DNA of 64,000 bases from Adenophora triphylla var. japonica (GCA_022495995.1 JAFEMH010001246.1:248001-312000); one strand, 5' to 3'. Numbered from the stretch's first letter, positions 50,978 through 63,518 are shown. Program-made: numbers and translations. The notes: generated from the letters alone by a model not told the origin.

Positions 50978-52070
50978 TGATAAGTGACTATTATATAGTC
51001 ATTTATCCTAAGTTTTTATATACTTTTACTTAGTTAAATTATCATTTTCATCTCATTTTAAGTCTATTTATTTCCTTTTTCATATTTATTAGATTTTACG
51101 CCTTTTGGTATACTCTGTGCATATTAGACAGGTTTTTTGGATCTATTGTAAACCTAAAAGGATGCTTGGACATCTTGGTGCAAAACCATGGAGGAGCAAC
51201 AAACAAATCAAACATGCAAAGCCAAATCCAGGTGGAGCGGCCGTGCAGCCAATAGTGGAGCGGCCGTGCACAAGGCCATTTTTGGCCCCAAAACATGGAG
51301 TGGTCGTGTCTTGGAAATTGACTTGGCCGTGTTGACCTTCAGAGCGTCCGTGCAACATGCATTGGAGCGGCCGTGCAAGTTGTACAAATTCAAAATCAAA
51401 TCTGGCGCCAAGGGGGCATGGCCGTGCAAATCCCTTGACACGGCCGTGCAAAGTCGTGACTGCAGATTAAAAGGCACCTTTTAAAGACACCTTCTTGAAG
51501 AGTTTCCTCCCGATTATAAATAGACCCCTTGTAATCAGTCTTGGAGACCGAATTTTCATAGAATATTCATCAGAGATTGTTAGAAATTAGATACAAATAC
51601 TTATTACATTGATTTCCAAAGATCCTTTGAAGATTCAAGTCTACATTTATTCTTCAAGTTACTTTGGAAAAGAAGCAATAAAGTGAAGCATTATTTCCAG
51701 CCATTATCTCTCATAAGTTTCTCTTACTCTATTCTTATTATTATTGCTTACTTATCTTACATGGCTAGTGAGTAATCCCCCTTGTTCTTGGGGTTGGAAA
51801 CTCAAGGCATAAGCCGTTCATCATCTTCAAATATGAAAGTCTTGTCTTCTATTTTCATCTAAGCAATTTCTTTATATCAATCTCCAAATGACTTACATTT
51901 TGAAGACGTCCAACTTGTATGATTCAGTCCTTCGGAAGAAGTACCTAGCGGAGAATCTCGATTGACGGAACCATATAAAGAAACTGGGTTCCATTGATCA
52001 CGAAAGTAGTTCAACGGCCTAGGGATGTTCCTTTAATGGAAAGTATGTTGACTCTCGTTCTTAAAGGATT

Positions 52071-52075
52071 CTTAC
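52071..52075. repeat. Target-site duplication of element F (CTTAC), left copy
   Basis: CTTAC at 52071-52075 and 63051-63055. Confidence 0.92.
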
Positions 52076-54786
52076 TGTAACGACCCCAATTTCCACACAT
52101 AATAATAATACTTACTTTATTAATAGAATAGCCTCCAACGGCTACTAAAACCATAATTCAAAATACTAACCACTATTTAAAATAAGCTTAAATACTGAAA
52201 ACGGTAACAATATCCATGGCTAGTACAAACCACTAGCTCAAAATACTTAATGTTCTAAAATAATTGTTTGAACTCCAAAAGCCGCTAATCCATCAATACG
52301 CAGCCAATCCACTCCATTCATTTATTACCTGGGAGGGGAAAGAATATGAAAGGGTGAGCGAATAAAGCTCAGTAAGTTCATACGGGGTCTCTTCGGTTTC
52401 TAAGAAGAGACAACCGGAACGAACGGAGGTTAACAAAATATCAATGAAAGGATAACATGTACAATAAATAGTTTATGTACTGAGAATGTCAAAGAAGGAT
52501 ACTTTTTCAAATAACAAGTAGTAGCGCTTTTACAATAACAGATAGAACTTTACACACACTTGTTCATCAATTCCAAGTAATTATGCACCTTTAATCTAGG
52601 GTGACTCCGATACACCTATTCGGTGATCGTTGAATAAGAAGATCTACGCCTTTAATTTAAGGTGCCCCCTTATTCTGAATAAGAGAATCTACGCCTTTTA
52701 TCTGGGGCGCTCCCTTATTCTGATATATCATAAAATTAAGGTCATTTCAATCTGTTTAGACCAATTCATTAAACAATAAGGTCATTTCAATCTGTCTAGA
52801 CCAAATCATACAAAGCCCTCATCAAATGGACAGAATAATATCATATATAGTGTTCAAGGTACGAGAACACATTAATCAAAATCCAATCATCACGGATACA
52901 CATTGAACAATCATAATATCAATGGTAGGATATTCCAAAGAACGCACATATCAAAGGAATACAATTGAATATCTACCGGCCACTTGGTAGTATACAAATC
53001 ATCAAATAGGGAGTCCTATCACGAAGGAAAGATACATTCAAATACTTAAAGAACGTAATCCCTTACCTTAGCTTTGCTTTCCTTCCTTAAGCAACGCCTT
53101 TACGCGAAATCTACAATCACATAACAACATAACTTAGGCACAAGTAATCGTTTATTACTTCTTATGTACCTATACTTCCTTTCCTTAGTTAACCTATGAG
53201 TTACTCTTAGACTCACCTTAACTGGTTAACTAACTTTCTATTTTTAGGAAACTTTCCTAATTTAGCAGTTTCTTAATTTTAGAAACTTTCTTCTTATAGA
53301 TCTTTCCTCAAGAGGAAACTTAGGTTCATTCCTTTCCATGGAAGTCTAATTCCTTGATAGCTTCTTAATTACGGTCCCTCTTCTCTTTTGGGTAGCCTTC
53401 TTTATTTGGAAAGTTTCCTTCTTCAGAAGCTTTCTATTTCGAAACCCTAATATTCTTGGAACCTAAGTCTTTTAGTATTCTTTTTAATACCAAAGTGTTA
53501 TTTTTTCTTCTTTCCCTTTGATATAACTTCTTTAAAGTCTTTGGACTTCTCCTTAATTTCAAAAGGTTCCTTTAGGTTTTCTTATTTCCAGAAAAGTCCC
53601 TTTAGTTTTCATAATTTCAACAAAGTCCTTTAACTTTCTAAAATTTACAAAGAAGTCCCTTAACTTTCAAAACTTTACAAAATAGTCCCTCAACTTTTGA
53701 ATATTTGCAAAACAATCCCTCAACTTTTGAATAATTGCAAAACAGTCCCTCAACTTTTAAATAATTGCAAAACAGTCCCTCAACTTTTAAATAATTGCAA
53801 AACAGTCCCTCAACTTTTAAATAATTGCAAAACAGTCTCTTAACTTTTAAAATTTACAGAAGAGTCCCTCAGAAACTTTGGACTTTTCAGTTTAGTCCCT
53901 TAGTTAACTGTTCAGTGAATTAACTTAACTGAAAATCAGAATTTAACTATTCAGCTTTTTAAACTTCCAGTTTGGTCCCTTTTTCACTTTGAAAACTAAC
54001 TATGCTTTTTCAAAATAGACCAAAAGCTTAACGATTAAACAAAAACACAATCCAAACACACCTAGGCCATTCGGCCGAATCCCTATGGGGTTCAAAAACA
54101 TTGTTTTTGTTCTTCTTTTTATTTTCTAAACATTAACCAATTCATTTAATTCACATACTCATTAATCAAAACAATTTTAATCATATTAATTGTTTTAGAT
54201 CTAAATCCTTTTTATTCCAAATCAAGATGAACTAGGGTTATGATTACCTTATTATAACATTCAATTCCCCATTATTCAAACCCTCAATTTATTCATTAGG
54301 CTCTAAGATTAAACCATTAAAATCTAAGAATGATCAACCTAGAATTAAAATAGTTTTAGAGTTTCAAAAATTCATAACTAATTCAATATTACTCCGAATT
54401 GAATGAAACGAAAACTAGGGTTTAGGGTATCACATTACCTTGATTATGGTGAAGAAATATTGGCCAAAGAAGACCAAAATCCGGTTGTTCCCCCCTCCTT
54501 TCAGTTCCAGCCGCCGCCCCTCTCTCTCTAGGGTTTTCAATTTTTATTTTTTTTTTGTTAAATGAAGGATTATGGAAAATAATGAGGAGGTTTTATTATT
54601 TATAGTTAGGCTTTAACCTCCTTGGGCCCTTTAACCTCATTAGCCCACAACTTAGCCCACTTGATTAATCATTGACTTGGTCCACCCAATTAAGTCCAAG
54701 TTCAACTAAATAAGGAGTATAATTTTATTTATTTTTCTAATTAAAAAACACTAAAAATAAAATTTTAAAATTTTCGAGTCTTTACA
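52076..54786 (-). repeat. Element F 3' LTR (minus strand)
   Basis: Plus-strand ends TGTAACGACCCC and GTCTTTACA. It contains about eight copies of a 30-bp unit (CAGTCCCTCAACTTTTAAAT...) at about 53625-53870 and a minus-strand TATA-like TATAAATAATAAAA near 54590-54605. Confidence 0.94.
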
Positions 54787-54806
54787 TTCTTACCCCCTTA
54801 AAAGAG
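54787..54806 (-). promoter_or_regulatory. Element F polypurine tract
   Basis: Minus strand TTTTAAGGGGGTAAGAA directly before the 3' LTR. Confidence 0.8.
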
Positions 54807-54831
54807 TTTGGTCCTCCAAACTAAACGTACC

Positions 54832-55230
54832 TTAATTTTCGAAGAGATCGGGATACATTTCTCGCATCTCGCTTTCAAGTTCCCATGTTGCTTCCTGTTC
54901 TGTGTGGTTGCTCCATTGCACCTTCACATAAGGAATCACTCGCTTCCTTAGATTCTGATCTTTCCGATTTACGATCTTTATAGGCTTTTCATCGTAGCTT
55001 AAATCAGCACGGACTCTTAGCTGTTTGTACTCGATCACGTTACTCGGATCGTGAATATACTTCCTTAGCATAGAGACATGGAGCACCTCATGCACTCCAG
55101 CTAAAATCGGTGGTAGTGCCAATCTATAGGCCACTTCCCCAATCTTGTCAAGGATCTCGAACGGTCCCAAATATCGTGGACTTAACTTTCCTTTGCCTAT
55201 ACTCTCTTGCATCTTTACTGCCTCTTTGTC
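54832..55230 (-). CDS. Element F integrase C-terminus with chromodomain
   Basis: 126 open codons from 55212. Residues about 8-60 are the integrase C-terminal GPY region ([14 protein letters not shown], then [12 protein letters not shown]). Residues about 75-123 are a group II chromodomain ([25 protein letters not shown]-like). Chromodomains target chromovirus insertion to heterochromatin. The zinc and catalytic domains are absent: just upstream, after NRIKEAQ at 55234, the frame jumps to the C-terminal part, so about 300 residues are deleted. Confidence 0.87.
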   Translation of the reverse strand, partial: DKEAVKMQESIGKGKLSPRYLGPFEILDKIGEVAYRLALPPILAGVHEVLHVSMLRKYIHDPSNVIEYKQLRVRADLSYDEKPIKIVNRKDQNLRKRVIPYVKVQWSNHTEQEATWELESEMREMYPDLFEN

Positions 55231-55233
55231 AAT

Positions 55234-56088
55234 TTATTGAGCTTCCTTAATTCTGTTCAGGAGTGTCGGCTGAACCCTCAGCAGAGTCAAATACCCTTTA
55301 ATTCGCGCTTCTAAGTTTGAAACCTCAATGTTATTCCATGCACTTACCCCCTTAGAAATCAATGCCGCTAAGGTTCCTCGATTCTTCCTACTCAATGCAT
55401 CGGCCATCTTATTGGTCTTCCCTGGATGGTTTGTTATCGTACAATCATAATCCTGCAGTAATTCAACCATCTCCTTTGTCTCATATTAAGCTCCTTCTTT
55501 GTGAGAATGGATTTAAGACTCTTAGGATATATATATATATTTGACAAATTGTTCCATACAAGTAATGTCTCCAAATTTTCAATACAATTACCATCGCTGC
55601 TAATTCCAAATCGTGGATCGGGTAATTCCTCTCATGGTTCTTCAGTTGCCTAGATGCATAAACTATCACCTTATCATTTTGCGTCAACACACAACCTAAT
55701 CCCTTCCACAAAGTATCACTGTATATCACATATCCCTCTGATCCTGACGGTACAGCAAGAACTGGAGCGGACACTAACCGACTCTTCAGTTCCTGAAAAT
55801 TCTCCTCACATTCCTTTGACCAAACGAACTTGGCCCTTTTCTGCGTTAACCTCGTTAACAGTCCTGACAGCTTCGAAAATCCTTCTACAATTCTCCTATA
55901 GTAGCCAGCTAATCCCAAGAACTTCTTATTTCACTGACTATAGTTGGTCTCTCCCAGTTTACTATAGCCTCTATCTTTGTAGGATCTACGGCAATCCCAT
56001 TCCTAGATACCACATGACCTAAGAATGCTACTTCCTCAAGCCAAAATTCGCACTTCTTGAATTTAGCGTACAACCGCTGGTCCCTCAC
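55234..56088 (-). pseudogene. Element F RT tail and RNase H
   Basis: From 56088: [12 protein letters not shown] and FLGHVVS (RT thumb side), then [13 protein letters not shown] at 55925. RNase H follows, with YVIYSD (first catalytic D) and [20 protein letters not shown] (catalytic E). A frameshift and AT repeat at about 55510-55530 interrupt it, and 55470-55234 has GKTNKMADALSRK (last catalytic D). The RT palm with YxDD is gone. Confidence 0.83.
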
Positions 56089-57640
56089 ATCCTTTCCGTA
56101 GCATCTTCCTAGCCCGCATCACTGATATAAGACCCAATCGACTTCTTGGCTTCGATCCTTTAAAGTAAAACTCCTCTCCAGAAGGTAACCCAAAATGTAC
56201 TTCCTTCTTAAAACAATCTACTTTGACATGGTACGCAGATAACCAATCCATTCCCAAAATGATATCAAATTCATTCATTTCTAATTCTATTATATCAACC
56301 TCGAGTTCTCTACCACTTATGTTCAAAGGACAATTCTTATATACAGACGATATAGGGATCGACTCATTAGTCTGGGTATCTATCACCAAAGGCATTTCTA
56401 ATGCCTCAGGTTTCAATTTCAAGTGTTTCGCTAAACGGGTACTAATAACAGAATGGGTAGCGCCAGTATCAATCAATGCATAAACACTACGAGAAGAAAA
56501 AAAATGAAGAGTACCTGCCACGACGTCATTTGTGGCTCTAGCATCCCTGGCTGTCATGGTGAATACACGGCCATGACCTCCTCCACTCCCTTTATTGTCG
56601 TCCTTAGCTCCTTGAGCATTAGCATCCTTCTTGGGTTCCGGACATTTCCATTTCGGATGTCCCACTTTATTACAGTTGAAGCACTGCCTGTCCTTATGCC
56701 AACAATCCTCAGTTTTGTGTCCCCCATCGCACGTCTTACATTTTTCATCGGTTCCCCTTCCTCGAGTGTCACTTTGGTTCCCGTCTCTGCGGTTCCCGTA
56801 GTTCTTGTTCGAATAATTGTTACCTATCACGCCTTTCCCACGGTCTTCATCTGTAGCCTTCCACTTATTATCGGCCCCATCCCGATTCCATTTCCCTGTG
56901 AATCCCTTGGACCCGGTCAATTCCTTTTCATTGGACTTCCTCTTTTCCTCCTTCTTGTTGCGATAGTTGTCTGATTCCTTCTCCACTATTCTGGCCCGGT
57001 TCAACACTTGGCCATAAGTCGGTAACAGTAGAGGGGTGATCCTGAATCTAATCCTATCACTTAAGCCTGCCTCAAATTTTCTCGCTTTCTGATCTTCGTT
57101 CTCGAAGAAGGTCAGTGCAAACTCCAACAATTCCGTGAATTTGGCACAATACTCATCCACGGTTTTTCCTCCTGGTTCCAGCATCAGGAACTCTGCTACT
57201 TTTGCGTTTCTTACACTTGCTGGATAATACTTATCGTTGAACGTGGTCTTGAACATGTCCCACGTGTAGTTTCCGGTTCCACGTGCAGTCGCTTCTCTGC
57301 GCTCGGCTTCCCACCAAGTTTGCGCACTACCTTTCAATACAAAAGTTGCGAACACCACCTTCTGCTCTGCGGTGCAAGTAATAGTCTCAAAGATCTTTTC
57401 CATATTTTTAATCCGGTCCGCAGTTTCTCCTTCGGATCTCAGGAAGAAAACGAGTCGGGTTTTCTCCTCAGCTGCTCCGCAGGGTCCCCGAGCGGTACTT
57501 ATTGAGGTGGCGGCTGCCGCTGCTGCAACCCCGCACAACTTGACCAATTAGGTCATTTGCTGAGTTAAAGTCTCGTAATGTGCCATGTTAGGGTCTGTTT
57601 GTCCATGGTCGCCATTTCCACTCCTGGTGTTTCTCGACAT
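56063..57640 (-). pseudogene. Element F Gag-protease
   Basis: Gag probably starts at 57640 (MSRNTRSGNGDH) and meets a stop at 57548. The frame then continues for 494 codons (57547-56063): gag core about 60-150 (GSAQTWWEA, FNDKYYPASVR), first Cys-rich knuckle C270-C282, second knuckle CX2CX4HX4C at 289-302, and aspartic protease DTGATHSVIS (D360) followed by FDIILGMDWL. At about 56090 protease runs directly into the RT tail, with a frame change. The early stop and the deletion make it non-functional alone. Confidence 0.85.
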
Positions 57641-58189
57641 CTGAGGACGATACGTAACATTCTCATTATTATACGAATACAAGGCGTTTTCACTCACGCC
57701 AATACTAGCAATATTCATGCTAATTACTTTATACTTATACACATATATAATTTCAATACATATTAACACATTCCATCATAGGTCATTTCATCAGACCACC
57801 AATCGTTTCACTAGATTGGTAATTACTTTCATAGGTCGTTTCACTTGACCCAAACTTAATCACACTTGGCTGTTCATTTAGCCAGTTAACATATACTTTT
57901 GATCAATCCACTAGACCAATCTTTCATGTTCCCATTTCAATTCACATAATTAACATGTATGAACACAATGGTGCAAATATAAATTAATTTCAAGTAAACT
58001 TTATTTCATAAACTAGAATGAAACTTTTAAAATTCGCATCCTTACCACTAAGATAAAACAAAAGGCCGAATCCTAAGTTCGACTACTGCCACTAGAATCA
58101 AAATGCCACTATTGCAAATTCCTATCCGTTCCATAACTAAAAGTAGATCACTTTCTTTCCACCCTCTGTCTCCAACCTCACTTTCTTTC
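57641..58189 (-). other. Element F leader, part next to gag
   Basis: A/T-rich, with repeated CATTTCA(CT)TAGACC-like phrases at 57785-57910. No gene. Confidence 0.5.
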
Positions 58190-59549
58190 TGTTGGTGTAA
58201 TGCCCTAGGCTTTAGTTATGTTTAACTGAAAACCTTTATGTATCATCTTTATCGTTTATGTTTATTATTTGATTATTATATAGTTTGCATATTTATTGTA
58301 ATAATCTCCGTCCCTGATTATTAAGAGAATAATTAGTATAATTGTCAATGGATAATCATGTGATGATTATATGCATAAGAGATGCACATTGAAATTATGG
58401 GTACTTGTTAGAGAACAAGTGACTGGACATGACCCGCATGAGATTTATGACATGGTCAAGTGTCATAAGTAAATCTCATAAGGTTACTTCATTTAGTCCC
58501 TAGACCTGAGATTATCATGACCTTACATATGATGAAAAATCATGTTTGATTTTAGTCAAACGATATAACACGATATCCATAAAGACTATCATTGGCATGA
58601 TCGGATTCATGATGGGAAGGATGATAAGTCAAGAAGGAATTTGTCCCTCGGAAGAGAGATGTTATGCTTGGGCCCCTCGATGAGTGATAATGATGAAAGT
58701 GTATGGCCGTACCCCAATATGATTGGAATTATCATTATACTCAAGAATCGAGAAAGCATTGAACAATAACAAGTTGACAAGGACCATGACTTGTGTTCAA
58801 TATAACATCGTAAGACAAAGGGATAAATGGAAGTACACCATTGGAAACATGAACTCTTACGTTACATTATTTGGGTAGACATAATGGCTTGCTAGAGTCC
58901 GCTTATGTCTTATGAGGTTCGATATGATCGAACTCATTGCCAACATAATGTAATCCTATTGGGTCACACACAACTAGAATGAATTGGTTAAACCGGAGGA
59001 AGAATAGTTGAGAGTTTTACGTATCTACGGCTATATATACCGCGCGACATATTAAGCCAATGGCTTAATATACCTACTTATTCGAGCTTCAGGCCCGTAC
59101 GCGTTTGATGCTTCTCTCCTAATACGATTAGGAGAGGTATTCTACTATTGTAGTATAAATACAAGGGTTACGTAATGGGACCTAAAATGTCAGCCGAAAT
59201 TTTTCAATCAAAATTCACAACAAAATACTCTCAATATTCTTCAAGGTTTTAGATCTAGCAATCATCAAGAAGTTGTTCTTGAATTCATTCAAAGGTGTGG
59301 ATACCAAAAGAGGGTCTTCGCTCGTTCATCGATCAAGGCCTAGAGTTCAAGCAAGTTGAAGAACGAAGTTTGTGATTCGATATCACATAATCAAATCGTT
59401 CGATAGCTCAAGACCGGAAAGCGTTTCAAGGTTGGTTTAATTCTATCTCATAGGAATTTAAATTAATTTTATAGAACGGATCCTAGGGCTTCTTGGGTTT
59501 TATGTTTTAATGCTTAATTCCGCTGCGCATGGACCCGTAAAACCCAACA
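58190..59549 (+). mobile_element. Solo LTR S (Ty1/copia-like)
   Basis: TGTTGGTGTAATGCC at the start and AACCCAACA at the end (TGTTGG/CCAACA inverted ends), 1360 bp, flanked by the 5-bp duplication CTTTC (58185-58189 and 59550-59554). No second LTR or coding interior, so it is a solo LTR. Promoter: perfect 10-bp inverted repeat CTCTCCTAAT-ACG-ATTAGGAGAG (59114-59136) followed by TATAAATA at about 59154. The copia assignment is from the TGTTGG...CCAACA ends only. Confidence 0.82.
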
Positions 59550-59567
59550 CTTTCTGCCCTTTGGTCC

Positions 59568-59786
59568 TTACGCTACTTCATCTTCAACTTTGGGAACAGC
59601 AGATGTTTCCGATTCTGCCCGGTCCCTTTTCTTAGCGTTGTCTTCCTTTACTTTCTCTAGCTCATGATAGGTTTGATAACATTCATGCCTAAGAGTATGG
59701 ATGTACTCCTCCGCCTTGATCAACCGATTCCGAGTTTCTATGATTTCCTTCTCAGCCATTTGCAAATCTGCACTTAGTTGAGTCAC
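59568..59786 (-). CDS. Small coiled-coil frame in the leader of element F
   Basis: 72 codons in heptad pattern (LSADLQMAEKEIIETRNRLIKA; charged residues throughout, then a Lys/Glu/Asp-rich end). It lies between the primer site (60336) and gag (57640) on the coding strand. No family recognised. It may be an upstream open frame or remnant of a longer one: related codons continue upstream past a stop at about 59795. Confidence 0.4.
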   Translation of the reverse strand: MTQLSADLQMAEKEIIETRNRLIKAEEYIHTLRHECYQTYHELEKVKEDNAKKRDRAESETSAVPKVEDEVA

Positions 59787-59799
59787 TCTCAGTTAAGCC

Positions 59800-60318
59800 T
59801 GAATCCTCCTTCTTTGTTCTCTTCTACAAGCATCCATTTCCCTAATACAAAAGAAAATTTTCATCAGTGTCTCTTAACCTTAAATGTACGAAATAGCAAT
59901 GCACAAGTAATAGTATTACATCCCAAAATACTTCTTTCGGTGATCCATTTTCTACAAGTAAGAGATAACCCTCATTAGTCATTAGTATCACTGGTAAAAT
60001 CCAAGCACATAGTATACGTCATACATCATACTTAGGCATTTGTAATCCCAAAATAAGTTTCTTCTTACATTCCTTGACAAAACCTCATCATTCTTAGTAA
60101 GGCTACTCCTTTGTCCTATCACAAGATTCCAGAATTAGAAGTAAAAATACTAACTTCCCAATTACAATCTCTTAATTTCCACCATTTCATAGTTAGACTC
60201 TTAAGGATTGTGACCCTAAAATCCTCTGTCACGCATACTTTCTAGGTAGGCCCAATTATACTCAAGTACTACTTCTTCTAATATGCTTAATGCTCTAAAG
60301 TCTCCCATGTGACCTAAA
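59800..60318 (-). other. Element F leader, part next to primer site
   Basis: A/T-rich, no frame or repeat I can support. Confidence 0.5.
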
Positions 60319-60336
60319 GTCAAAGCTCTGATACCA
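60319..60336 (-). promoter_or_regulatory. Element F primer-binding site (initiator Met tRNA)
   Basis: Minus strand TGGTATCAGAGCTTTGAC, two bases inside the 5' LTR. The first 12 bases are the classical initiator tRNA-Met site. Confidence 0.9.
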
Positions 60337-60338
60337 AC

Positions 60339-63050
60339 TGTAACGACCCCAATTTCCACACATAATAATAATACTTACTTTATTAATAGAATAGCCTTCA
60401 ACGGCTACTAAAACCATAATTCAAAATACTAACCAATATTTAAAATAAGCTTAAATACTGAAAACGGTAACAATATCCACGGCTAGTATAAACCACTAGC
60501 TCAAAATACTTAATGTTCTAAAATAATTGTTTGAACTCCAAAAGCCGCTAATCCATCAATACGCAGCCAATCCACTCCATTCATTTATTACCTGGGAGGG
60601 GAAAGAATATGAAAGGGTGAGCGAATAAAGCTCGATGCAAGTTCATACGGGGTCTCTTCGGTTTCTAAGAAGAGACGAATTTCTAACGAACGGAGGTTAA
60701 CAAAATATCAATGAAAGGATAACATGTACAATAAATAGTTTATGTACTGAGAATGTCAAAGAAGGATACTTTTTCAAATAACAAGTAGTGGCACTTTTAC
60801 AATAACAGATAGAACTTTACACACACTTGTCCGTCAATTCCAAGTAATTATGCACCTTTAATCTAGGGTGACTCCGATACACCTATTCGGTGATCGTTGA
60901 ATAAGAAGATCTACGCCTTTAATTTAAGGTGCCCCCTTATTCTGAATAAGAGAATCTACGCCTTTTATCTGGGGCGCTCCCTTATTCTGATATATCATAA
61001 AATTAAGGTCATTTCAATCTGTTTAGACCAATTCATTAAACAATAAGGTCATTTCAATCTGTCTAGACCAAATCATACAAAGCCCTCATCAAATGGACAG
61101 AATAATATCATATATAGTGTTCAAGGTACGAGAACACATTAATCAAAATCCAATCATCACGGATACACATTGAACAATCATAATATCAATGGTAGGATAT
61201 TCCAAAGAACGCACATATCAAAGGAATACAATTGAATATCTACCGGCCACTTGGTAGTATACAAATCATCAAATAGGGAGTCCTATCACGAAGGAAAGAT
61301 ACATTCAAATACTTAAAGAACGTAATCCCTTACCTTAGCTTTGCTTTCCTTCCTTAAGCAACGCCTTTACGCGAAATCTACAATCACATAACAACATAAC
61401 TTAGGCACAAGTAATCGTTTATTACTTCTTATGTACCTATACTTCCTTTCCTTTGTTAACCTATGAGTTACTCTTAGACTCACCTTAACTGGTTAACTAA
61501 CTTTCTATTTTTAGGAAACTTTCCTAATTTAGCAATTTCTTAATTTTAGAAACTTTCTTCTTATAGATCTTTCCTCAAGAGGAAACTTAGGTTCATTCCT
61601 TTCCATGGAAGTCTAATTCCTTGATAGCTTCTTAATTATGGTCCCTCTTCTCTTTTGGGTAGCCTTCTTTATTTGGAAAGTTTCCTTCTTCAGAAGTTTT
61701 CTATTTCGAAACCCTAATATTCTTGGAACCTAAGTCTTTTGGTATTCTTTTTAATACCACAGTGTTATTTTTCTTCTTTTCCTTTGATATAACTCTTTAA
61801 AGTCTTTGGACTTCTCCTTAATTTCAAAAGGTTCCTTTAGGTTATCTTATTTCTCGAAAAGTCCCTTTAGTTTTCATAATTTCAACAAAGTCCTTTAACT
61901 TTCTAAAATTTACAAAGAAGTCCCTTAACTTTCAGGATTTTACAAAATAGTCCCTCAACTTTTGAATAATTGCAAAACAATCCCTCAACTTTTGAATAAT
62001 TGCAAAACAGTCCCTCAACTTTTAAATAATTGCAAAACAGTCCCTCAACTTTTAAATAATTGCAAAACAGTCCCTCAACTTTTAAATAATTGCAAAGCAG
62101 TCTCTTAACTTTTAAAATTTACAGAAAAGTCCCTCAGAAACTTTGGACTTTTCAGTTTAGTCCCTTAGTTAACTGTTCAGTGAATTAACTTAACTGAAAA
62201 TCAGAATTTAACTATTCAGCTTTTTAAACTTCCAGTTTGGTCCCTTTTTCAGTTTGAAAACTAACTATGCTTTTTCAGAATAGACCAAAAGCTTAACGAT
62301 TAAACAAAAGCACAATCCAAACACACCTAGGCCATTCGGCCGAATCCCTATGGGGTTCAAAAACATTGTTTTTGTTCTTTTTTTATTTTCTAAACATTAA
62401 CCAATTCATTTAATTCACATACTCATTAATCAAAACAATTTTAATGATATTAATTGTTTTAGATCTAAATCCTTTTTATTCCAAATCAAGATAAACTAGG
62501 GTTATGATTACCTTATTATAACATTCAATTCCCCATTATTCAAACCATCAATTTATTCATTAGGATCTAAGATTAAACCATTAAAATCTAAGAATGATCA
62601 AACTAGAATTAAAATAGTTTTAGAGTTTCAAAATTTCATAACTAATTCAATATTACTCCGAATTGAATGAAACGAAAACTAGGGTTTAGGGTATCACATT
62701 ACCTTGATTATGGTGAAGAAATATTGGCCAAAGAAGACCAAAATTCGGCTGTTCCCCCCTCCTTTCAGTTCCAGCCGCCGCCCCTCTCTCTCTAGGGTTT
62801 TCAAATTTTTTTTTTTTTTGTTAAATGAAGGATTATGGAAAATAATGAGGAGGTTTTATTATTTATAGTTAGGCTTTAACCTCCTTGGGCCCTTTAACCT
62901 CATTAGCCCACAACTTAGCCCACTTGATTAATCATTGACTTGGTCCACCCAATTAAGTCCAAGTCCAACTAAATAAGGAGTATTATTTTATTTATTTTTC
63001 TAATTAAAATAACACTATAAATTTTTTTAAAAAATTTTATGGTCTTTACA
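60339..63050 (-). repeat. Element F 5' LTR (minus strand)
   Basis: Collinear with 52076-54786. It has the same 30-bp repeat cluster at about 61905-62130 and a minus-strand TATA-like box at about 62860. Confidence 0.94.
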
Positions 63051-63513
63051 CTTACTAATTATGGTCAGCTAGAGATAACCCGGAATGCCCGTTTGTGACA
63101 GGGCGAGAGTACCATAAACGGAAATCTCAAACAGTTAGGACATAATTAGTGAAGAATACAACGCTACTAGCTTGACCGTGAGCAGTAGTGTAAGCCGAAC
63201 ATACCATCCTTGATTTTTATGAAAATCTATATTTCTAAGACAATGACAATTTGATGAACAAATTATGTATATGATTTCCAATCCCGAGAATGCTTCGTTT
63301 ATAAAGTTTTTAAAGTATTTTCTGTATGTGTTTCTTTCTATTTCCAAAATCAATCTTTATCTCCCCCAATCTATTCTATAATTTTAATAAAGACAAAAAT
63401 AATTTCTAAGTAAACCCTGTCTCTGTGGGATCGACCCGTACTTGCACCCGCTATATTGCAATAGCCCGTGCGCTTGCGAATTTTAAATAAATCGTTAGGT
63501 TTGAAGCCTACCA

Positions 63514-63518
63514 ATTGC
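63514..63518. repeat. Right target-site duplication of element C (ATTGC)
   Basis: Directly after LTR3 end GCCTACCA. Confidence 0.88.

Larger units (their letters stand above)
52076..63050 (-). mobile_element. Element F: internally deleted Tekay/Del-type chromovirus
   Basis: Minus strand: 5' LTR 63050-60339, initiator-Met-type primer site, leader (with solo LTR S), Gag-protease, RT tail and RNase H, integrase tail with chromodomain, polypurine tract, 3' LTR 54786-52076. LTRs of 2712 and 2711 bp. The RT palm with its catalytic YxDD region and the integrase core are missing, so it is non-autonomous. Confidence 0.92.
28106..63513 (+). mobile_element. Element C: Athila-like three-LTR array (LTR, partial interior, LTR, interior, LTR)
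   Basis: LTR1 (28106-43190, interrupted by E/D and truncated), partial interior 43191-45293, LTR2 45294-46860, interior 46861-50977, and LTR3 50978-63513 (interrupted by F). One TSD flanks the whole array, as expected if a normal two-LTR insertion became three-LTR by unequal recombination. The interior has gag and protease but no RT, RNase H or integrase. Primer site and Gag features are of the Athila lineage. Confidence 0.9.
50978..63513 (+). repeat. Element C LTR3, split by element F
   Basis: LTR sequence at 50978-52075 and, after F, 63056-63513, ending GCCTACCA. Collinear with LTR2. Confidence 0.92.
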
